From Adiantum capillus-veneris (lineage: Eukaryota; Streptophyta; Polypodiopsida; Polypodiales; Pteridaceae), in contig CM043944.1 of the NCBI GenBank assembly GCA_014529385.2, forward strand, positions 47,346,768 to 47,410,767: a DNA stretch of 64,000 nt, written 5' to 3'. Position 1 is the first letter of the stretch; every line of letters begins with the position of its first letter. Positions 1 through 11,342 of this stretch are shown piece by piece. The notes under the pieces are model-generated. The model did not search any database. It was not told the DNA's origin and was given only the letters and a program-made list of their open reading frames with translations. A program made the position numbers and the translations under genes.

Positions 1-1408
1 TCGACCCTTGCAACTTATCAAATAGGTCTTCTACCTGTGGAATAGGAAACCTATTTTTAATAGTCATCCTATTTAGTGCTCTATAGTCGACACACATACG
101 ATATGTGATGTCTTTCTTTTGCACTAATAACACGGATGAACAAAATGGAGATGAGCTAGGCCTAACCATGCCCTTCTCAACTAACTCATGCACTTGCCGC
201 ATAATGTCCTCTTGTTGAGCTTGGGAAACTCTATAAGGAGGTTTATTAGGTGGTGAACTTCCTAGAAGAAGTTCAATTGCATGGTCGTCATGGCCTGGTG
301 TTGGAGGTAGTTCATAAGGGATAGCGTCAATAAAAACATCTTGAAACCCCTTGAGGAAATTGGATAACTCTAATTCCTTTTGGTTATTTATATTTTATAT
401 TGCTAAAGCATTAGATTCATTTTCAGGATCTTCAATAAAAATCATGTACACGGAAATAGAGCTCTTTATTAACTTATTGAAAGCTTGCTTATGTACAAGA
501 GGTATGGTACTACCCAACTCCTTAGCATCTATGTACATATCTTTTTCCCTAAACTTAAAGTAGATTTGCCTTTCAGGGAATTTTACATTGGTAGCCATAC
601 GATTAAACCATGGTGCTCCTAGGATTACATCCTCGTGCTTGAGAGGAGAGATAAAGAAATCCTCCTTGTCCACGTAGCTTTGAACATGGAGCCTCAATTT
701 CTCAATTAAGGGAGTGAATGAGGCCTCTTGCCCCTTGAAAGCACCATCGGTAGGTAGGACATCTCCCATCTCACAGGCTTGGATGCCTAACTTGGTGGCC
801 AACTCTGTGGATATGAAATTGTGAGTAGAACCATGGTCAAAGAGAATAAAAGCATCATGCTCTCTAACCTTTCCCCAAGCATGGCATAGAGGAGATCCTT
901 TGTGGTGAGCATCCTCTTCTTGAATTTCGACCAAGGTAGATGTAGGAGGCTCATTACATGTATTCTTGTGGGTGCAAGCATGATAGGCATACCCTTGCTC
1001 CCCGCACTTGAAACAATGGTTATCTTTCCGATAACGCGCTAGCTCTTCAGGAGAGAGTATATTTTTGCCTTTATAAACTCCCTTCTCCTTAGCTTTGTTG
1101 TTGTTGGCGTTGCCTTTAGGATACTTTTGGACATTGTCCTTCCCCGTAGTCTCATTGTTACGGTCCTTATTCTTCGTGGGCTTAAGATTTCTCTTAGCCC
1201 CTATTTGGAAATTGATTCGTGAAGCCACCATGGTATGGTGTATGACCGTTGATATGGTGCGTGGCCTTTGGGAGTTGACATACTCCGCCATATCTTTAGT
1301 TAAGCCCGCACAAAAGTGTTGTTTTTGCTCTCCAAAATCTATCTTTTTGAAGACAGTGGCTTTGAGATGTAAGTTCATTTGTGAATAGACGTAAGGAGAT
1401 AGCTTCAA
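1..1408 (-). pseudogene. gypsy gag C-terminus, zinc knuckle, protease and RT N-terminus (G1)
   Basis: The frame from 1408 down to 398 encodes the end of the capsid region, a CCHC-type zinc knuckle (CFKCGEQGY...C, with the His replaced by Tyr) and a retropepsin-like protease starting FDHGSTHNFIS (catalytic Asp kept; the usual Ser/Thr of D-S/T-G is His). A single TAA at 395-397 interrupts it. The same frame stays open from 394 to the window edge and encodes the RT N-terminus, with SSPPNKPPYRV, the RPSSSPF block, LLVQKKD, CVDYRALN and KNRFPIP, all typical of plant Ty3/gypsy pol. The altered zinc ligand, the altered protease motif and the stop indicate loss of function. The rest of RT, RNase H and integrase would lie left of the window. 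Confidence 0.92.
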
Positions 1409-1932
1409 GCTTCACCATTCGGTGAGTACCTTGTCTTTGGCAGGGAAGGAGATGCATCGTCAAGTAGTAGATTTTTGAGCCCTTTGTGCGGATCCTCTTC
1501 TTCCCGAATCGGAGAGAGGCCTCTTTTGGAAGTCTCACAAGGAGGCTTCCTAGGTACTCTCTCTTCTTGTTGGAAGGAGATACTTTGTCTTTCGCAGGGA
1601 AGGAGATGCGTCGTCAAGTAGTAGATTTTTGAGCCCTTTGTACGGATCCTCTTCTTCCCGAATCGGAGAGAGGCCTCTTTTGGAAGTCTCACAAGGAGGC
1701 TTCCTAGGTACTCTCTCTTCTTGTTGGGGAGTTTGGAGAATCCCATGAGCATGAAGCTACCGTTGCACTTCACTTTGGAGGGATGGATTACCCATGGCTT
1801 GTTGAAGCCTAGCATAGGGGCATCATTAGTAGCCTGCTCATTAGCAAAATCAAAGCTATCAACATTAATTTCACTCTCTTTACTATTGTCAGCCAATCTA
1901 ACAACTTTTAGGTTTAAGGTGTACTTTGGCAC
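1405..1932 (-). pseudogene. gypsy gag N-terminal fragment with internal duplication (G1)
   Basis: This minus-strand frame (no ATG at its exact 5' end) has the same acidic N-terminal block (INVDSFDFANEQATNDAPML) seen at 2588 and in G2 gag at 21867. It then passes twice through a segment RLPKEAS...RKPP produced by a 154-bp tandem duplication (154 is not a multiple of 3, so the second copy is read in another frame). The central capsid part seen in G2 (22450-22980) is largely missing between this fragment and 1408. The gene is recognisable as gag only by comparison with the other copies in the window. Confidence 0.7.
1420..1727. repeat. 154-bp tandem duplication inside G1 gag
   Basis: Two adjacent copies (about 1420-1573 and 1574-1727) match almost base for base, for example TTGTCTTT at 1431 and at 1585, and both end in CTTCTTGTTGG. 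The copies differ by only a few bases, so the duplication is recent relative to the divergence between the gag copies in this window. Confidence 0.9.
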
Positions 1933-2210
1933 TTCAAGCCCTAGTTGCTACTCCTCTTTAAACCTTTAGAAAAGCACTCAAGCTCCTGTCCCCGTGGCTC
2001 AAATATCATTAATTACAAGGAATAGAAGAGAGGGTCTTTCAACACCAAATCAGTTTCGGCTCCTGTCAAGCTTCTAATAGCTCAATAGTGGTTAAGCCCC
2101 ATAGGACTCCACTATTAAGACCATAGCTCTCGACGGTGATGCCACGTTATTTGCACGAAGGAGGCGCACTGCAAGGATGAAAAATACCTATCCTACTTAC
2201 TCAATTGCAA

Positions 2211-2588
2211 TTAATAATACCAACCATATATAATTAGCTTGAGGACCACCCTTCTTGAGCAAGAAAAGAGAAACCTTGTGCTCTGATACCAATGTAACAT
2301 TAAATGGCTGTACGGATCCTCCTCTTCTTCACTTATCGGAGAGAGTCTTATTTTGGAAGTCTCACTAGGAGGCTTCCTAGGTACTCTCTCTTCTTGGTGG
2401 GGAGTTTGGAGAATACCATGGGTGCGCAATTGTTGTAACACTTCACCTTGGAGGGATGGGTTACCCAGGGCTTGTTGTAGCCTAGAAACAAGATAGTTTA
2501 CAAGCATAGGGGCATAATTAGTTGCTCTTTTATTAACAAAATCAAAGCTATCAACATTCATTTCAATCTCTTTTCCTTTGTCAGCCAT
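2211..2588 (-). pseudogene. second, LTR-proximal gypsy gag start (G1)
   Basis: ATG at 2588 starts MADKGKEIEMNVDSFDF, the same N-terminus as G2 gag (MADDNQESGMNTDNFDF at 21867). It is followed by a predicted helical stretch (VNYLVSRLQQALGNPSLQ) and the RKPPSETSK/RLSP basic segment, then runs into leader-like sequence and stops. It lies between the true 5' end of the element and the fragment at 1405-1932, so G1 has two tandem gag starts. The intact-looking N-terminus followed by leader sequence shows a rearrangement, not a working gag. Confidence 0.75.
2280..2291 (-). promoter_or_regulatory. internal duplicate primer binding site (tRNA-iMet)
   Basis: On the minus strand this reads TGGTATCAGAGC, a perfect match to the usual plant primer binding site complementary to initiator tRNA-Met. 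A short LTR-edge remnant (TGTAACATTAAATGG, from 2293) sits directly beside it, as at a real LTR/PBS junction, but the remainder of the LTR is absent and gag sequence follows. Confidence 0.8.
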
Positions 2589-2987
2589 ACTAGCAAATTT
2601 TAGGTGTAAATTTTTACTTGTACTTTGGCAGTTCAAGCCCTAGTTGCTACTCCTCTTTACCTTCAAAGCTAAGCACTCAAGCATCCATACCCGTGGCTCA
2701 AATATTATTAATTGCAAGGAATAGAAGAGAGGGTTCAACAGAGCCAAGAGAGCACCGGTTCCTATCAAACTTCTAATAGCTCAATAATGGTTAAGCTATA
2801 AACAAGCCCCGTAGGACTCCATTATTAAGACCATAGCTCTCAACGGTGTCCCCATTAATTGCATAAAGCAGGAGTGCTTCAAGGATGAAAAATCCCTATT
2901 CTACTTACTCTTTTTGCATTTAATAACACCAACCATTTGTAGCAAGCTTGAGGACCTCTCTTCTTGAGCAAGAAAGAGAAACCAATA

Positions 2988-2999
2988 GCTATGATACCA
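2988..2999 (-). promoter_or_regulatory. primer binding site of G1 (tRNA-iMet)
   Basis: The minus strand reads TGGTATCATAGC, one mismatch from the tRNA-iMet site, one base from the LTR end at 3001. It fixes the LTR boundary and the element's orientation. Confidence 0.85.
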
Positions 3000-3000
3000 A

Positions 3001-4160
3001 TGTAACATTTAATGCACTAGTAACTTGTGTGTAGCGGAAATTGATAGCATAGTGAGCATTTGATTAAGAACAAGTTCCTAATGAGCATAGAGAGAGTACT
3101 TAATTGAGAAAGCAACATAGAAATTTACACCTACCTAATTTGGCATTGACAATACTTGAAAAGAGAGAGAAATAGAACAATTGACAACAATTGAGGACCG
3201 GATTTACATGGAGTCGGTCTCCCTCCATAAGGCTTTGTATTATAGATTCTCCCATCAAAGGAGACTTTTGTAAGGAGACTTTCATACAATACAATCTTTG
3301 TGTTCCTTGATAAAACTAGTTGGTGTGATGAAGATGGAAGCTTATTCTTGAAAAACACACCTAATGTCCCTAGCCTTAGCCCCAAGACCTCACACACCTT
3401 CAAAAATGGTGAGAGCTAGCAAGGAATGAGGATAGATTGAGAGGAAGAAGAGGTATCTTACGAGAAAGAAGTATTCTCCTCACATAATCACTCTAATATC
3501 ATAGCTTAGCTTAGTAATTAGCATGGAAGAGGAGATGAGCATGCCATTGAAGCTTGGCTCTTGGTTGGATTTGCATTCCAAAGCCAAGAGTTGTTGGTGT
3601 AGGCCTCTACTTCTCAATGCTTGGAGAAGGAGATGGAGTTCTTCTTGCACACATGAGTTGTGCATGTGTGTGTGTGTAGCATTGTGTATGAGTAAAATGC
3701 AGCCCCTTCTCTCATCTTGGTCGAACCCTCTTGCTAAATGTTCATGATGGCCTCCTATTGGCTCCTGTAAAGCTTAGCCAATCACAAATTAGAAGCATAA
3801 TTGATAGCCTTTTGACAAGTGTTCCCCTTTCCCATTTTGTGAGAGCTTTAGGTATTTAAATAATTCATCTAAACTCTCATTGGACTTTTTTGTCTTTTGG
3901 CCAATAGGAATCAGGCAAGCCATTGGGTTGTTGGATACTCATTGGACCCTTGGTAGACTGTCCAATAGTCTTCTAAGGAGCTTGATTTCTATTGGTTCTT
4001 TTATCAAGCATTTTTAAATTGATTAGACTAAATTTACTCTAGCCTAATTCTCATTGGTCCACCTCTATGGCCATCCAATAGGATTTGAGGGAGGTTGGGG
4101 GCAACTGGCCTAGGAGCTTGACATCTGTCCAGTATTCCCTTTGTGTAAAGGGGAAGCCTT

Positions 4161-4197
<37 letters not shown>

Positions 4198-4521
4198 CTC
4201 TCTCATCCCCTACAAAATGGGCTTGCCCCCTCCTTCCTAGGGATGTGGGAAGACTTTTTAGTCTTCCCATGACCATCCAATTCCCCTATGCTTTGGCCAT
4301 TGGATAAAAGATTTAATTTTTGGAACTTTGGCCTATGGAAGTCTTAATGGAGCTGAACCGTAGGTCTTTTAAGCCCCATTGAAGCACGTTGCTCTTTTGC
4401 AGGCTATCCCCCTTTGGATCCCTATTTTCCCTCCTTTAGATCCCTGACAAAGTTTGGGGTCTGCAGCCTTACCAATATTGTCGCTTTTACTCTCCTGGTA
4501 CTTCCCCATATTAAATGATTA
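3001..4521 (-). repeat. 5' LTR of G1
   Basis: The LTR starts (plus-strand view) with TGTAACATTTAATG next to the primer site and ends near CCCCATATTAAATGATTA; the solo LTR at 36887-38405 ends in the similar CCCACATTAAATGATCA. Shared internal blocks with the other three family LTRs include the rc of GGGACCGG..TCCTCAAC (about 3185-3240) and the AGAGCTAGCAAGGAATGAGG segment near 3410. A GT microsatellite lies at 4162-4194. The expected terminal CA is TA here. Confidence 0.85.
4162..4194. repeat. (GT)n microsatellite
   Basis: About 16 uninterrupted GT units inside LTR A. Confidence 0.95.
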
Positions 4522-5600
4522 GTTTAACAAGTTTATCTATTTGATACAATGAATTTAACATACTCCAATTGTTTTCTCTTATTTCATTTATTGTTTGCTT
4601 CAATTTTAGTTATCTTTCTGTCAACAATTATGGAGTAGCAGCCTGTGGAGATCCTAAGTGGTACATTCAAAGAAATTCACAAGGGTATTGCAAATGTTAT
4701 GTATGCTGACAAACCACCATCCTTTCACAAAATAGTGGGTTTGTATATGTATTTTGTAGAATACAGGAAGAGAAGGTGCACAAGGAGAACTATATGAAGA
4801 GGACAAGGATGATGTGCTTAAAAGAAGATTGTCTACAATTGAACTAGACACTGTACTAAGAGAAGTCTAGGGTACCAAGGAAACTTTCCATATTGGTGAC
4901 AACATCATTTGTAGAGTAAGCCCAAAATCTATGTTTATCTCATACCACCTATGTCATCACTCATTAGCTTTGGGCTATGAACCAAGCTAGGTAGTTGGGT
5001 TCCTCTAGACTCTGAGAAGAGTTGTCCAAAGTTTGAATTAAAAATCATAGTCCATCCATTCACTGAGCCTAGAAGCCTTATAGTAACATCAAATTGGAGA
5101 CTATATGATGTCAAATAATCTGTCGAGTGTCTAGATGAAGCATCCCCTGAGAATAGATTCAAAGTTGATGGCATTGTTGTTTTCACAAGGATCAAGAATG
5201 CAACCTCATGCATTACATGTCTTCCCCCAAAAAGAGTTGCCTTTGAGCCACTTTCAAAGACTTGAGAAATTAAGTTAAGTAGGTTTCTCCATTGCTATAT
5301 TCACTACATTTTGCAAATCTAAACATCTTTTCTACATTCTTGATGTGACCAACATTTTATATACGATTAAATCTACACAACATCATGATGCACAATTAAG
5401 AATTGAATGGTTGATATTAAATATTTAAGTATAAAAATATGAACCAAAAAGAGTGTCTGTTCGTGTGGAAAAAATGAAAAAAAAAATACACAACTCTTGT
5501 GGAATAATGTAATCAATCAACAAAATCCACTTTTTTTTGCATGGGAGGATCATGGATTCATATAGATCCTTTGCCTTTTTTGTTTGGTATGATAAAATGT
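4522..5600. other. no recognised gene
   Basis: AT-rich sequence with only short frames. A weak plus-strand open stretch at about 4630-4855 and a minus frame at 4935-5213 have no motif I recognise. I see no LTR ends, tRNA or splice-linked exons that I can support. Confidence 0.5.
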
Positions 5601-5602
5601 TG

Positions 5603-6059
5603 TTAAAAGAGGTTCAGTAGGGGGTGGTGGTGAGTTGCATTCCTTGAAGGGTAGTGACTTGGGCTCCTAAGGGGTTGGCTTGGGAGATTTGGCAGTGGGT
5701 TCCTTGGTGGGAGGTGGTGAGTTAGGCTCTTGAGGGGTTGGCTTGGGAGAATTGGAAGTCTTCTTGGAAGACATGAATGGACGATTGAAAGGGGAGCCAG
5801 GCTCTGCCCCCTTAATTTTCTTAGATGAGCAAGGCTTTTGAACTTTGAATTTGAGTGGTCACTGGAATGGAGGGCCTTTTGCAAGAGCTTCTCCCTTTGC
5901 ATGGGTCTTTCTCTTTACATGGTTCTTTCTCTTTCTAAGGCTCTTTTTCTTTGTAGGACTCTTTCTTTTTGTAGGGATCTTTTCCTTTGCAGGGCTCTTC
6001 TTTGCATGGATTTTCTTCTTGTCCTCCCATTTCCTTTTCTTTGTAGTTGCACCCTTCAT
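5603..6059 (-). pseudogene. Lys/Pro-rich low-complexity coding remnant
   Basis: Minus-strand ATG at 6059 opens a very basic frame (MKGATTKKRKWEDKKK) with repeated K-S-P-A/T-K-x-K units. A different frame from ATG 5774 (MSSKKTSNSPKPTPQEPNS) then carries two copies of a P-K-P-T-P-x-E-P unit down to about 5610, the second copy interrupted by a stop. The repeated K/P-rich units in two adjacent frames suggest one former disordered, basic, perhaps nucleic-acid-binding tail, broken by a frameshift. No family assignment is possible, and a purely repetitive non-coding origin cannot be excluded. Confidence 0.35.
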
Positions 6060-6170
6060 GGCTTTACCTTAATTTGGTGGCAAAGGAGATTCTGGATCAT
6101 TTGGGTTTATCTATCTTTCCACAACCATGGAAACAACCTTCTCCCTCACTCACCTGACTCAGGACTCTAG

Positions 6171-7686
6171 ATATTCATGAAATTGTAGTAAATAGAAGAA
6201 AAATGATGAACGTGAGTACATAAGTTGAAGAATCAAAACTAATCAATGGCACATGTGATGCATACTTATAGCAAGCGTAGTCACCGTGAACCTTGACTCA
6301 AGAAATCTCCATGCAGTAGCAAGCACCATCCATCCACAAGATGTTGTCTGTAAAGAAACCTTTTTATTGTAGTACTTGAATGCTTCTAGCTTGTAATCAC
6401 TATTAGTGGTACTCAGGTGACTGAGGATAATTTTGGTAGCATTGCAAGCAAACAATAGTAAAGTCAAACAAGGAGCTAGAAATTATAACAGGAGGGGGCC
6501 ACTAAACAATGTCCACATGCTTCGTTGCTTACATTTTACTTCTCCATGAATGCTTGGAAGTGAATGAATCATGAATATTGCATCTCTATCCAATAGATTA
6601 AAGAGAATTAAACTCCCATTAGCCTTTGCAAGAAAAGAGCAATTAGCCAGGAATAACACCACAATATACAAAAAAAATGTTGGGAGTAATACACTTCAAC
6701 ATGGGGGTATGATGTGAAATTGCATGTCAACATGTTAAACTCTTCAAAAAAACCTGAAAGTCCCCCCATCTTGTTGAATAGGCACTATGTCATTCGAGGA
6801 TAGAGTGACACACTGCATGTCAGCATGTCAGGCTCTTCAAAAAAAAAAAGTCCCCCCATCTTGTTGAATAGTCATTGTGTCACTTGAGGATCAAGTATAA
6901 GTACTTGCATAGCCATAGGCTCAGCAAGATCCCTCATAAGAGGCTGAAAGCAAGGGATGGTGGTACAATTTTGGTTGTCCTTAACAATACCTTTGACAAA
7001 TCTTTGTAATGCAATTTATCAAAGTCCCAAAAAATCACTTATCATACTGTATATTATTGGATACATCTTGGAAAGAAGAACATAAAAGAACAAACTCCGA
7101 CAAGTTTTGACACAAACTACAAAAAATTTACCGATCCCACTTTTCATTAGTACCAATAAGGTGGAAAAAAAATTGGTCCTTTTTTTGTACCACCAAACCT
7201 GCTTTCATCCAAGACACATAGAGACAAAGGAATCACATCCCTTATTGAGGCCCAGGGAGGCATTCACCAACAAATAGCCAAGGGAGCATTACATACCCGA
7301 GACATACAAAGAGCAGAGTGTCAAAAATCTCAATGTGTAATCCACAAGCATACTTGTGTCTTCAGGGGCTGTCTCATAGTACACCTCATCCCGCCTATGC
7401 ATGGAGACATCCACAATCATTTGGCCTATCACATTTTCAAAAGGGAGGGAGTTGGATGCCCTTAGAATTTTTTCTTGCTCTATCATGATTGCATCTTCTC
7501 ATGTCTTCTCTTGCTCTCTCTCCTTCTCCTTAACTTCTTTGTTATCCTATGCCTTCTTTGTGTTATCCAAGTGTGTAACATCTTCAATGAAAATAGTTGG
7601 CTTTGGTTATCTTGCAAAAGGAATATTCAAAATTTGGTAAGCCCTGAAGTCTTCACTAGGAATGGGTTCAAGAACCTTGTCAAACT
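6171..7686. other. no recognised gene; flank of copia element
   Basis: Apart from the tandem repeat at 6721-6900, this stretch holds only short frames without recognisable motifs. The bases directly left of the copia LTR (AAACT, 7682-7686) are the probable target-site duplicate. Confidence 0.5.
6721..6900. repeat. 93-bp tandem repeat, two copies
   Basis: TGCATGTCA begins at 6721 and again at 6814. Both copies carry AGTCCCCCCATCTTGTTGAA and a T-G-T-C-A-(C/T)-T-x-GAGGAT block. Copies differ by several substitutions and an A-run. Confidence 0.8.
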
Positions 7687-7889
7687 TGTTGGGGGTAAAG
7701 GTGCTATGAGCCTTGCCTTGCTGCCTAGGCTATGGGCGCCCACCCAGTTTTGTACATTCATATACTTAGAGTGTATAGAGGGTTGCTCACTCTTGGAGTC
7801 TCCCCACCCATATCTTTGTGTTCATGTGTGTCTTCTTCCTCACTACACTGCACCCACGCACTCGCACGCTCCACACCGTGCACTCACAA
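7687..7889 (+). repeat. 5' LTR of copia element
   Basis: 203-bp repeat TGTTGGGGG...CTCACA. It shares with the 3' LTR the blocks TTTTGTACATTCATA, CTCACTCTTGGAGTCTCCCC and CGTGCACTCACA. Confidence 0.88.
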
Positions 7890-7890
7890 G

Positions 7891-7902
7891 TGGTATCAAA
7901 GC
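7891..7902 (+). promoter_or_regulatory. copia primer binding site (tRNA-iMet)
   Basis: TGGTATCAAAGC, one mismatch from the standard site, one base after the LTR end. Confidence 0.85.
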
Positions 7903-10501
7903 AGGTTGAAGATCAGCGACGGATTTTCACATTGAAGCTTGTACACCGATTGAGAGTGAATGGAGCAGTTCGAAATTGAGCATAGACTAAACCTGTCAAG
8001 CAAGTTTGGATCTGCAGGTCCGAGCAGAGCTTAAGGAACTCCGCATAGCTTGAGAGCTGAAGCAAAATTAGATCTACGAGGGAGCTCTGTCGAGCATGCA
8101 TGGAATTGGCAAAGTAAGTCAAGTAGCTTGAAATCTAAGGCTTGGAAGCAAAAAAAATTAGCGAGTAGCAAAGCTAATCGAGCGGCAAATGAGCGGTTTG
8201 CAAAAATTGGGGTAGCTATTTCTGCACTAAGGCGGGTGAGGGGCATTCCAGAAAAGGGTTTTTGGGTCTTTTCTCCCTCTCCAAGTGTCAAAAAAGGGCA
8301 ATTAGACAGTCATTTTACAAGTTATTGGGCGTCTCCGATACATTGGCAGTGTCAAAATCTTCAAATTCTAAACACTAGTTAATAGTTTTGTGATTTTTTT
8401 GCATTTTGGTGATGATGAAATCCATATTGAACGAGCGGTGCCTACCTCATGGAAAAGACACACACATTTAATAAAAAGATGACCATTTCCAAAAATCTTC
8501 AAAAAGTTAGATTCATTTTTTAGAGTGTCTAGTTGTCCTTTTGGACGTACTTAATAATTGCAAGTGCATTTTAAGAACATTTTCTAGAGAGAGAAATAGA
8601 ATTTCTTAGAAGGCCCTCCAAATAACCTCCAAAATCTCCTAATGAGTCGGCCTAGCAAGGCAAGCAAAGCAAAAAATCAAGCAACATTGAGCATATGTAG
8701 TGAGCACTGCATCATAGGCGGTGCACGGAGTTTAAACAAATCGAGCTTGAGGTATCAATTGTAGAGGATAACTACAATGTGGTGCTAACTACAAAAAACA
8801 AGCAATAGCATTGGTGAATTTAAGCATTATGTAGCAGTGATTATAATTTCAAAAAGGCAGCGCTAGTATACAATAGTGTTCAATACAATTAGTCCACAAG
8901 CAACACAGCATAGCGTTGAAGTTTTTTGCAAGAAACACCATCGAAAAGTTACAGCAAAATTGCTACATAGGGAGAGAGGAATCTGCAGAAGGTGTAGTGT
9001 GTGTGTGTGTTGCACATGCGCACACACACACACACACCGACACACACAAGGGTTGGGAGTAGTTTTGAACCAAGAAAGGGATTTGCCAAGCGTGCATGTG
9101 GACAATACCCACACACACAGACATGTGGATTTCTTTTTGGCGATGAAAGAGAGCAACGTGAGAGAGCTTTCTTACTTATACAAAAGAGACACAGGTTTGT
9201 CTTTTTGCAGGTTGTTCGCTGCGAGCGTGTTTCACTCGACGTGTTTGGTCGTGAGTTTTTAGTGCGTCGACTGCAGATGGCCTGCGTTGCTCAGTTGTTA
9301 CTGACTGTATGCACACCATTTATGCTTCTTGTGAATAATACATTTTTGGTCAATTGATTCTTGGATTGGTCAACTTTTGAGCTTTATGCATCACACTATG
9401 GGAGCTTCTATGCTCATTGATTTCCCAAACAACTGATTCTCGAATGTGTATACACTGTTGTAGATTGAGTTTGAGATTTTGATCAAGACATACTCTCGAA
9501 TTGTTAATCATTATGGCTAGATTTTGGCTTTGTGAGCCATCTTATGCAATTATGCTATCATTTTTTATTTATTTTTGCATCTAATGTTTGCCTCTTTATG
9601 CCATTAACACCTTGTGTGAGATAGCTTGTTATTTGGCTACGCCTGCCCTAGAGTAGGAGATTTGTGGCATCTCAAGCATTCGCTGCTCTGTAGAGGCTTG
9701 GTATTTGTAATTTGATACATCCATTTTGTGCAAGTAGTGTGTGTATACACTAGCAAGCATGATGATTAGCTCAAAGATTGCTTGAGACATTGGTTTATGG
9801 TTTTCATACCATTTTGCGGTTGTTTTGTTGTTCGATTCTTGTCATGTGTGTCAAGGATTCTAGACATGGTTTGCTCTTAGGTGAGAGTGGTATTGGAGGC
9901 AAGTTTTCTCTCAAGTGGGAGATCGTTGTTAATCTCACACTGGAGACAGGATACGTTTCCTAGAGATTTGATGTATTTTGAGTGTAGTTTGATGCGCATT
10001 TGCTCATGGTCTGATCCGATATTGAATGATGTGATCTAGGTTGCAGTTGCAAGTGGCACTCTGGGTTTTATGTGTGGTGTTCTTTGTAGGTGGGGAATAT
10101 TGTGTGTATGCATCAATACCGCACATTGTGAGCTTGGCAACTAGCTGACGATTGCCAGTGGTTTGGTAGAGTAGGGTTTATCAGATTTGTTGCCAGGTTT
10201 GTGACTGGTTCTAGAAAGGTGCTTGAGGTTGGTTTTGGCTCATGTTTATAGATGGCATTCTGTTTGCACTCTCATTGGTAGTTGTCATGCTTATGTGTTG
10301 GTGGCAGTGTGTTTCGGTAGAGAGATTTTGTGGTTGATGCACTTTATGCATTGACAGAGATTGTCTCACAATTTTGCATCTATGGTGTCATACTTTTTGG
10401 ACAATTGGTACGTGCTTTTGGACAAGTAGCTGTGCCTTCTAGTTTGCTACTTTGGTCTCATGACAAAGAGAGATGATCATTCAAATTGTGGCCTCTCACC
10501 G
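7903..10501 (+). other. long non-coding leader of copia element
   Basis: 2.6 kb between primer site and gag without a convincing frame. It contains short CA/GT microsatellite tracts (about 8999-9055 and 9108-9120). This is much longer than a normal copia leader, so extra material was probably acquired here. Confidence 0.55.
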
Positions 10502-10718
10502 ATGAGTAGGTTTGATGGTTTAGACTTTGCATGATGGCGAGAGAGCATACTTCATGCATTGGCACAACGAGGTTTGCATCGACCATTGAGTGGTGATGTA
10601 GGTAGACCTTACAGGATGTCTAACAATCAGTGGCAGGATCTAGATGAGCCTACTACGGAAGAATTATGGCAAAGATTACATGTCATATATGAAATATCTA
10701 AGTCATATGCGATGCTTA
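10502..10718 (+). pseudogene. copia gag N-terminus
   Basis: ATG 10502 opens MSRFDGLDFA, then a TGA, then WRESILHALAQRGLHRPL, a GDVGRP/QWQDLDE block and ELWQRLHVIYE. These match the start of copia gag (F-D/N-G-x-N-F/Y-xx-W, followed by the E-x-W-xx-L-xx-x-Y-E element). The frame is cut at 10718 by the LTR of element U. The missing middle of gag is not found on the far side of U. Confidence 0.85.
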
Positions 10719-11330
10719 TGTGCACGTATGTCGCACGTGTCAATGCAAGGAACTTGCCGATACACTGTTTGCGAGCCACAAATGGCTCCAAGCACACAAC
10801 AAGCCTAAACTAGTAAGCTCAAAGATGGCGTTGGTGTGTCACTCACCGCTCTACTCTTCCTATCGTGGAGGACTCCTCGCTGCGAAGAAGAGGGAGACGC
10901 CGCTACGCCGCGCTCAACCGCCTCACCACCGTCGTGCCGCCGCAATGCTCGATCGCACACTCTCTCTCTCTCTCTCACGCATACACACACACACAAGGAG
11001 ATGAAGAAGAAGAAGATGGAGATGGCGCAAGAGCACTCTTCAATTGTACAAATGAGAGAATGAGTGAATTTTAGGTTTAGTTGACTTTTATATGAGCTCG
11101 TCCCATTCACAGTTGGGCGCCCATGCTTAGCCAACTAATCCCTTGAATGTTCCAGTTAGAGTGCGCCTCTCATCGACAATCACTCTTACCCTTTTCCTAT
11201 TGGACCGACAAGCCCGGTACCTGACTCTACCAAGTAAATAATACAACATCCGTCGTAGGTTACAACATCCGTCATAGGTTACAACGTCCATCGTAGGTGA
11301 TAGGGTGTCCATGAGCCGTGAGGGTTAACA
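10719..11330 (-). repeat. 3' LTR of U
   Basis: 612 bp, near-identical to 15762-16346. It holds three copies of a 19-bp unit (ACAACxTCCxTCxTAGGT) at about 11246-11299 where the other LTR has one. CT/CA microsatellite near 10960-11000. Confidence 0.9.
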
Positions 11331-11342
11331 TGCCCCCTTCCT
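11331..11342 (-). promoter_or_regulatory. polypurine tract of U
   Basis: Minus strand AGGAAGGGGGCA directly abuts the 3' LTR start TGTTAAC; it primes plus-strand DNA synthesis. Confidence 0.8.

Larger units (their letters stand above)
1..4521 (-). mobile_element. Ty3/gypsy LTR retrotransposon G1, cut by left window edge
   Basis: Read on the minus strand the order is 5' LTR (4521 to 3001), tRNA-iMet primer binding site (2999-2988), untranslated leader, gag, zinc knuckle, protease and the start of reverse transcriptase, which runs off the window at base 1. The order protease then RT, and the RT motifs, place it in Ty3/gypsy. The LTR family recurs at 20062-21459, 33345-34049 and 36887-38405, and the gag-pol family recurs in G2 (21867-33340). 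The copy is dead: it carries an in-frame stop between protease and RT, a 154-bp tandem duplication in gag, and a duplicated leader/gag start. Confidence 0.9.

Noticed and set aside
8863-9357. Overlapping small frames on both strands in the copia leader
   Set aside because: Driven by CA/GT repeats; no motif and inconsistent with element structure.
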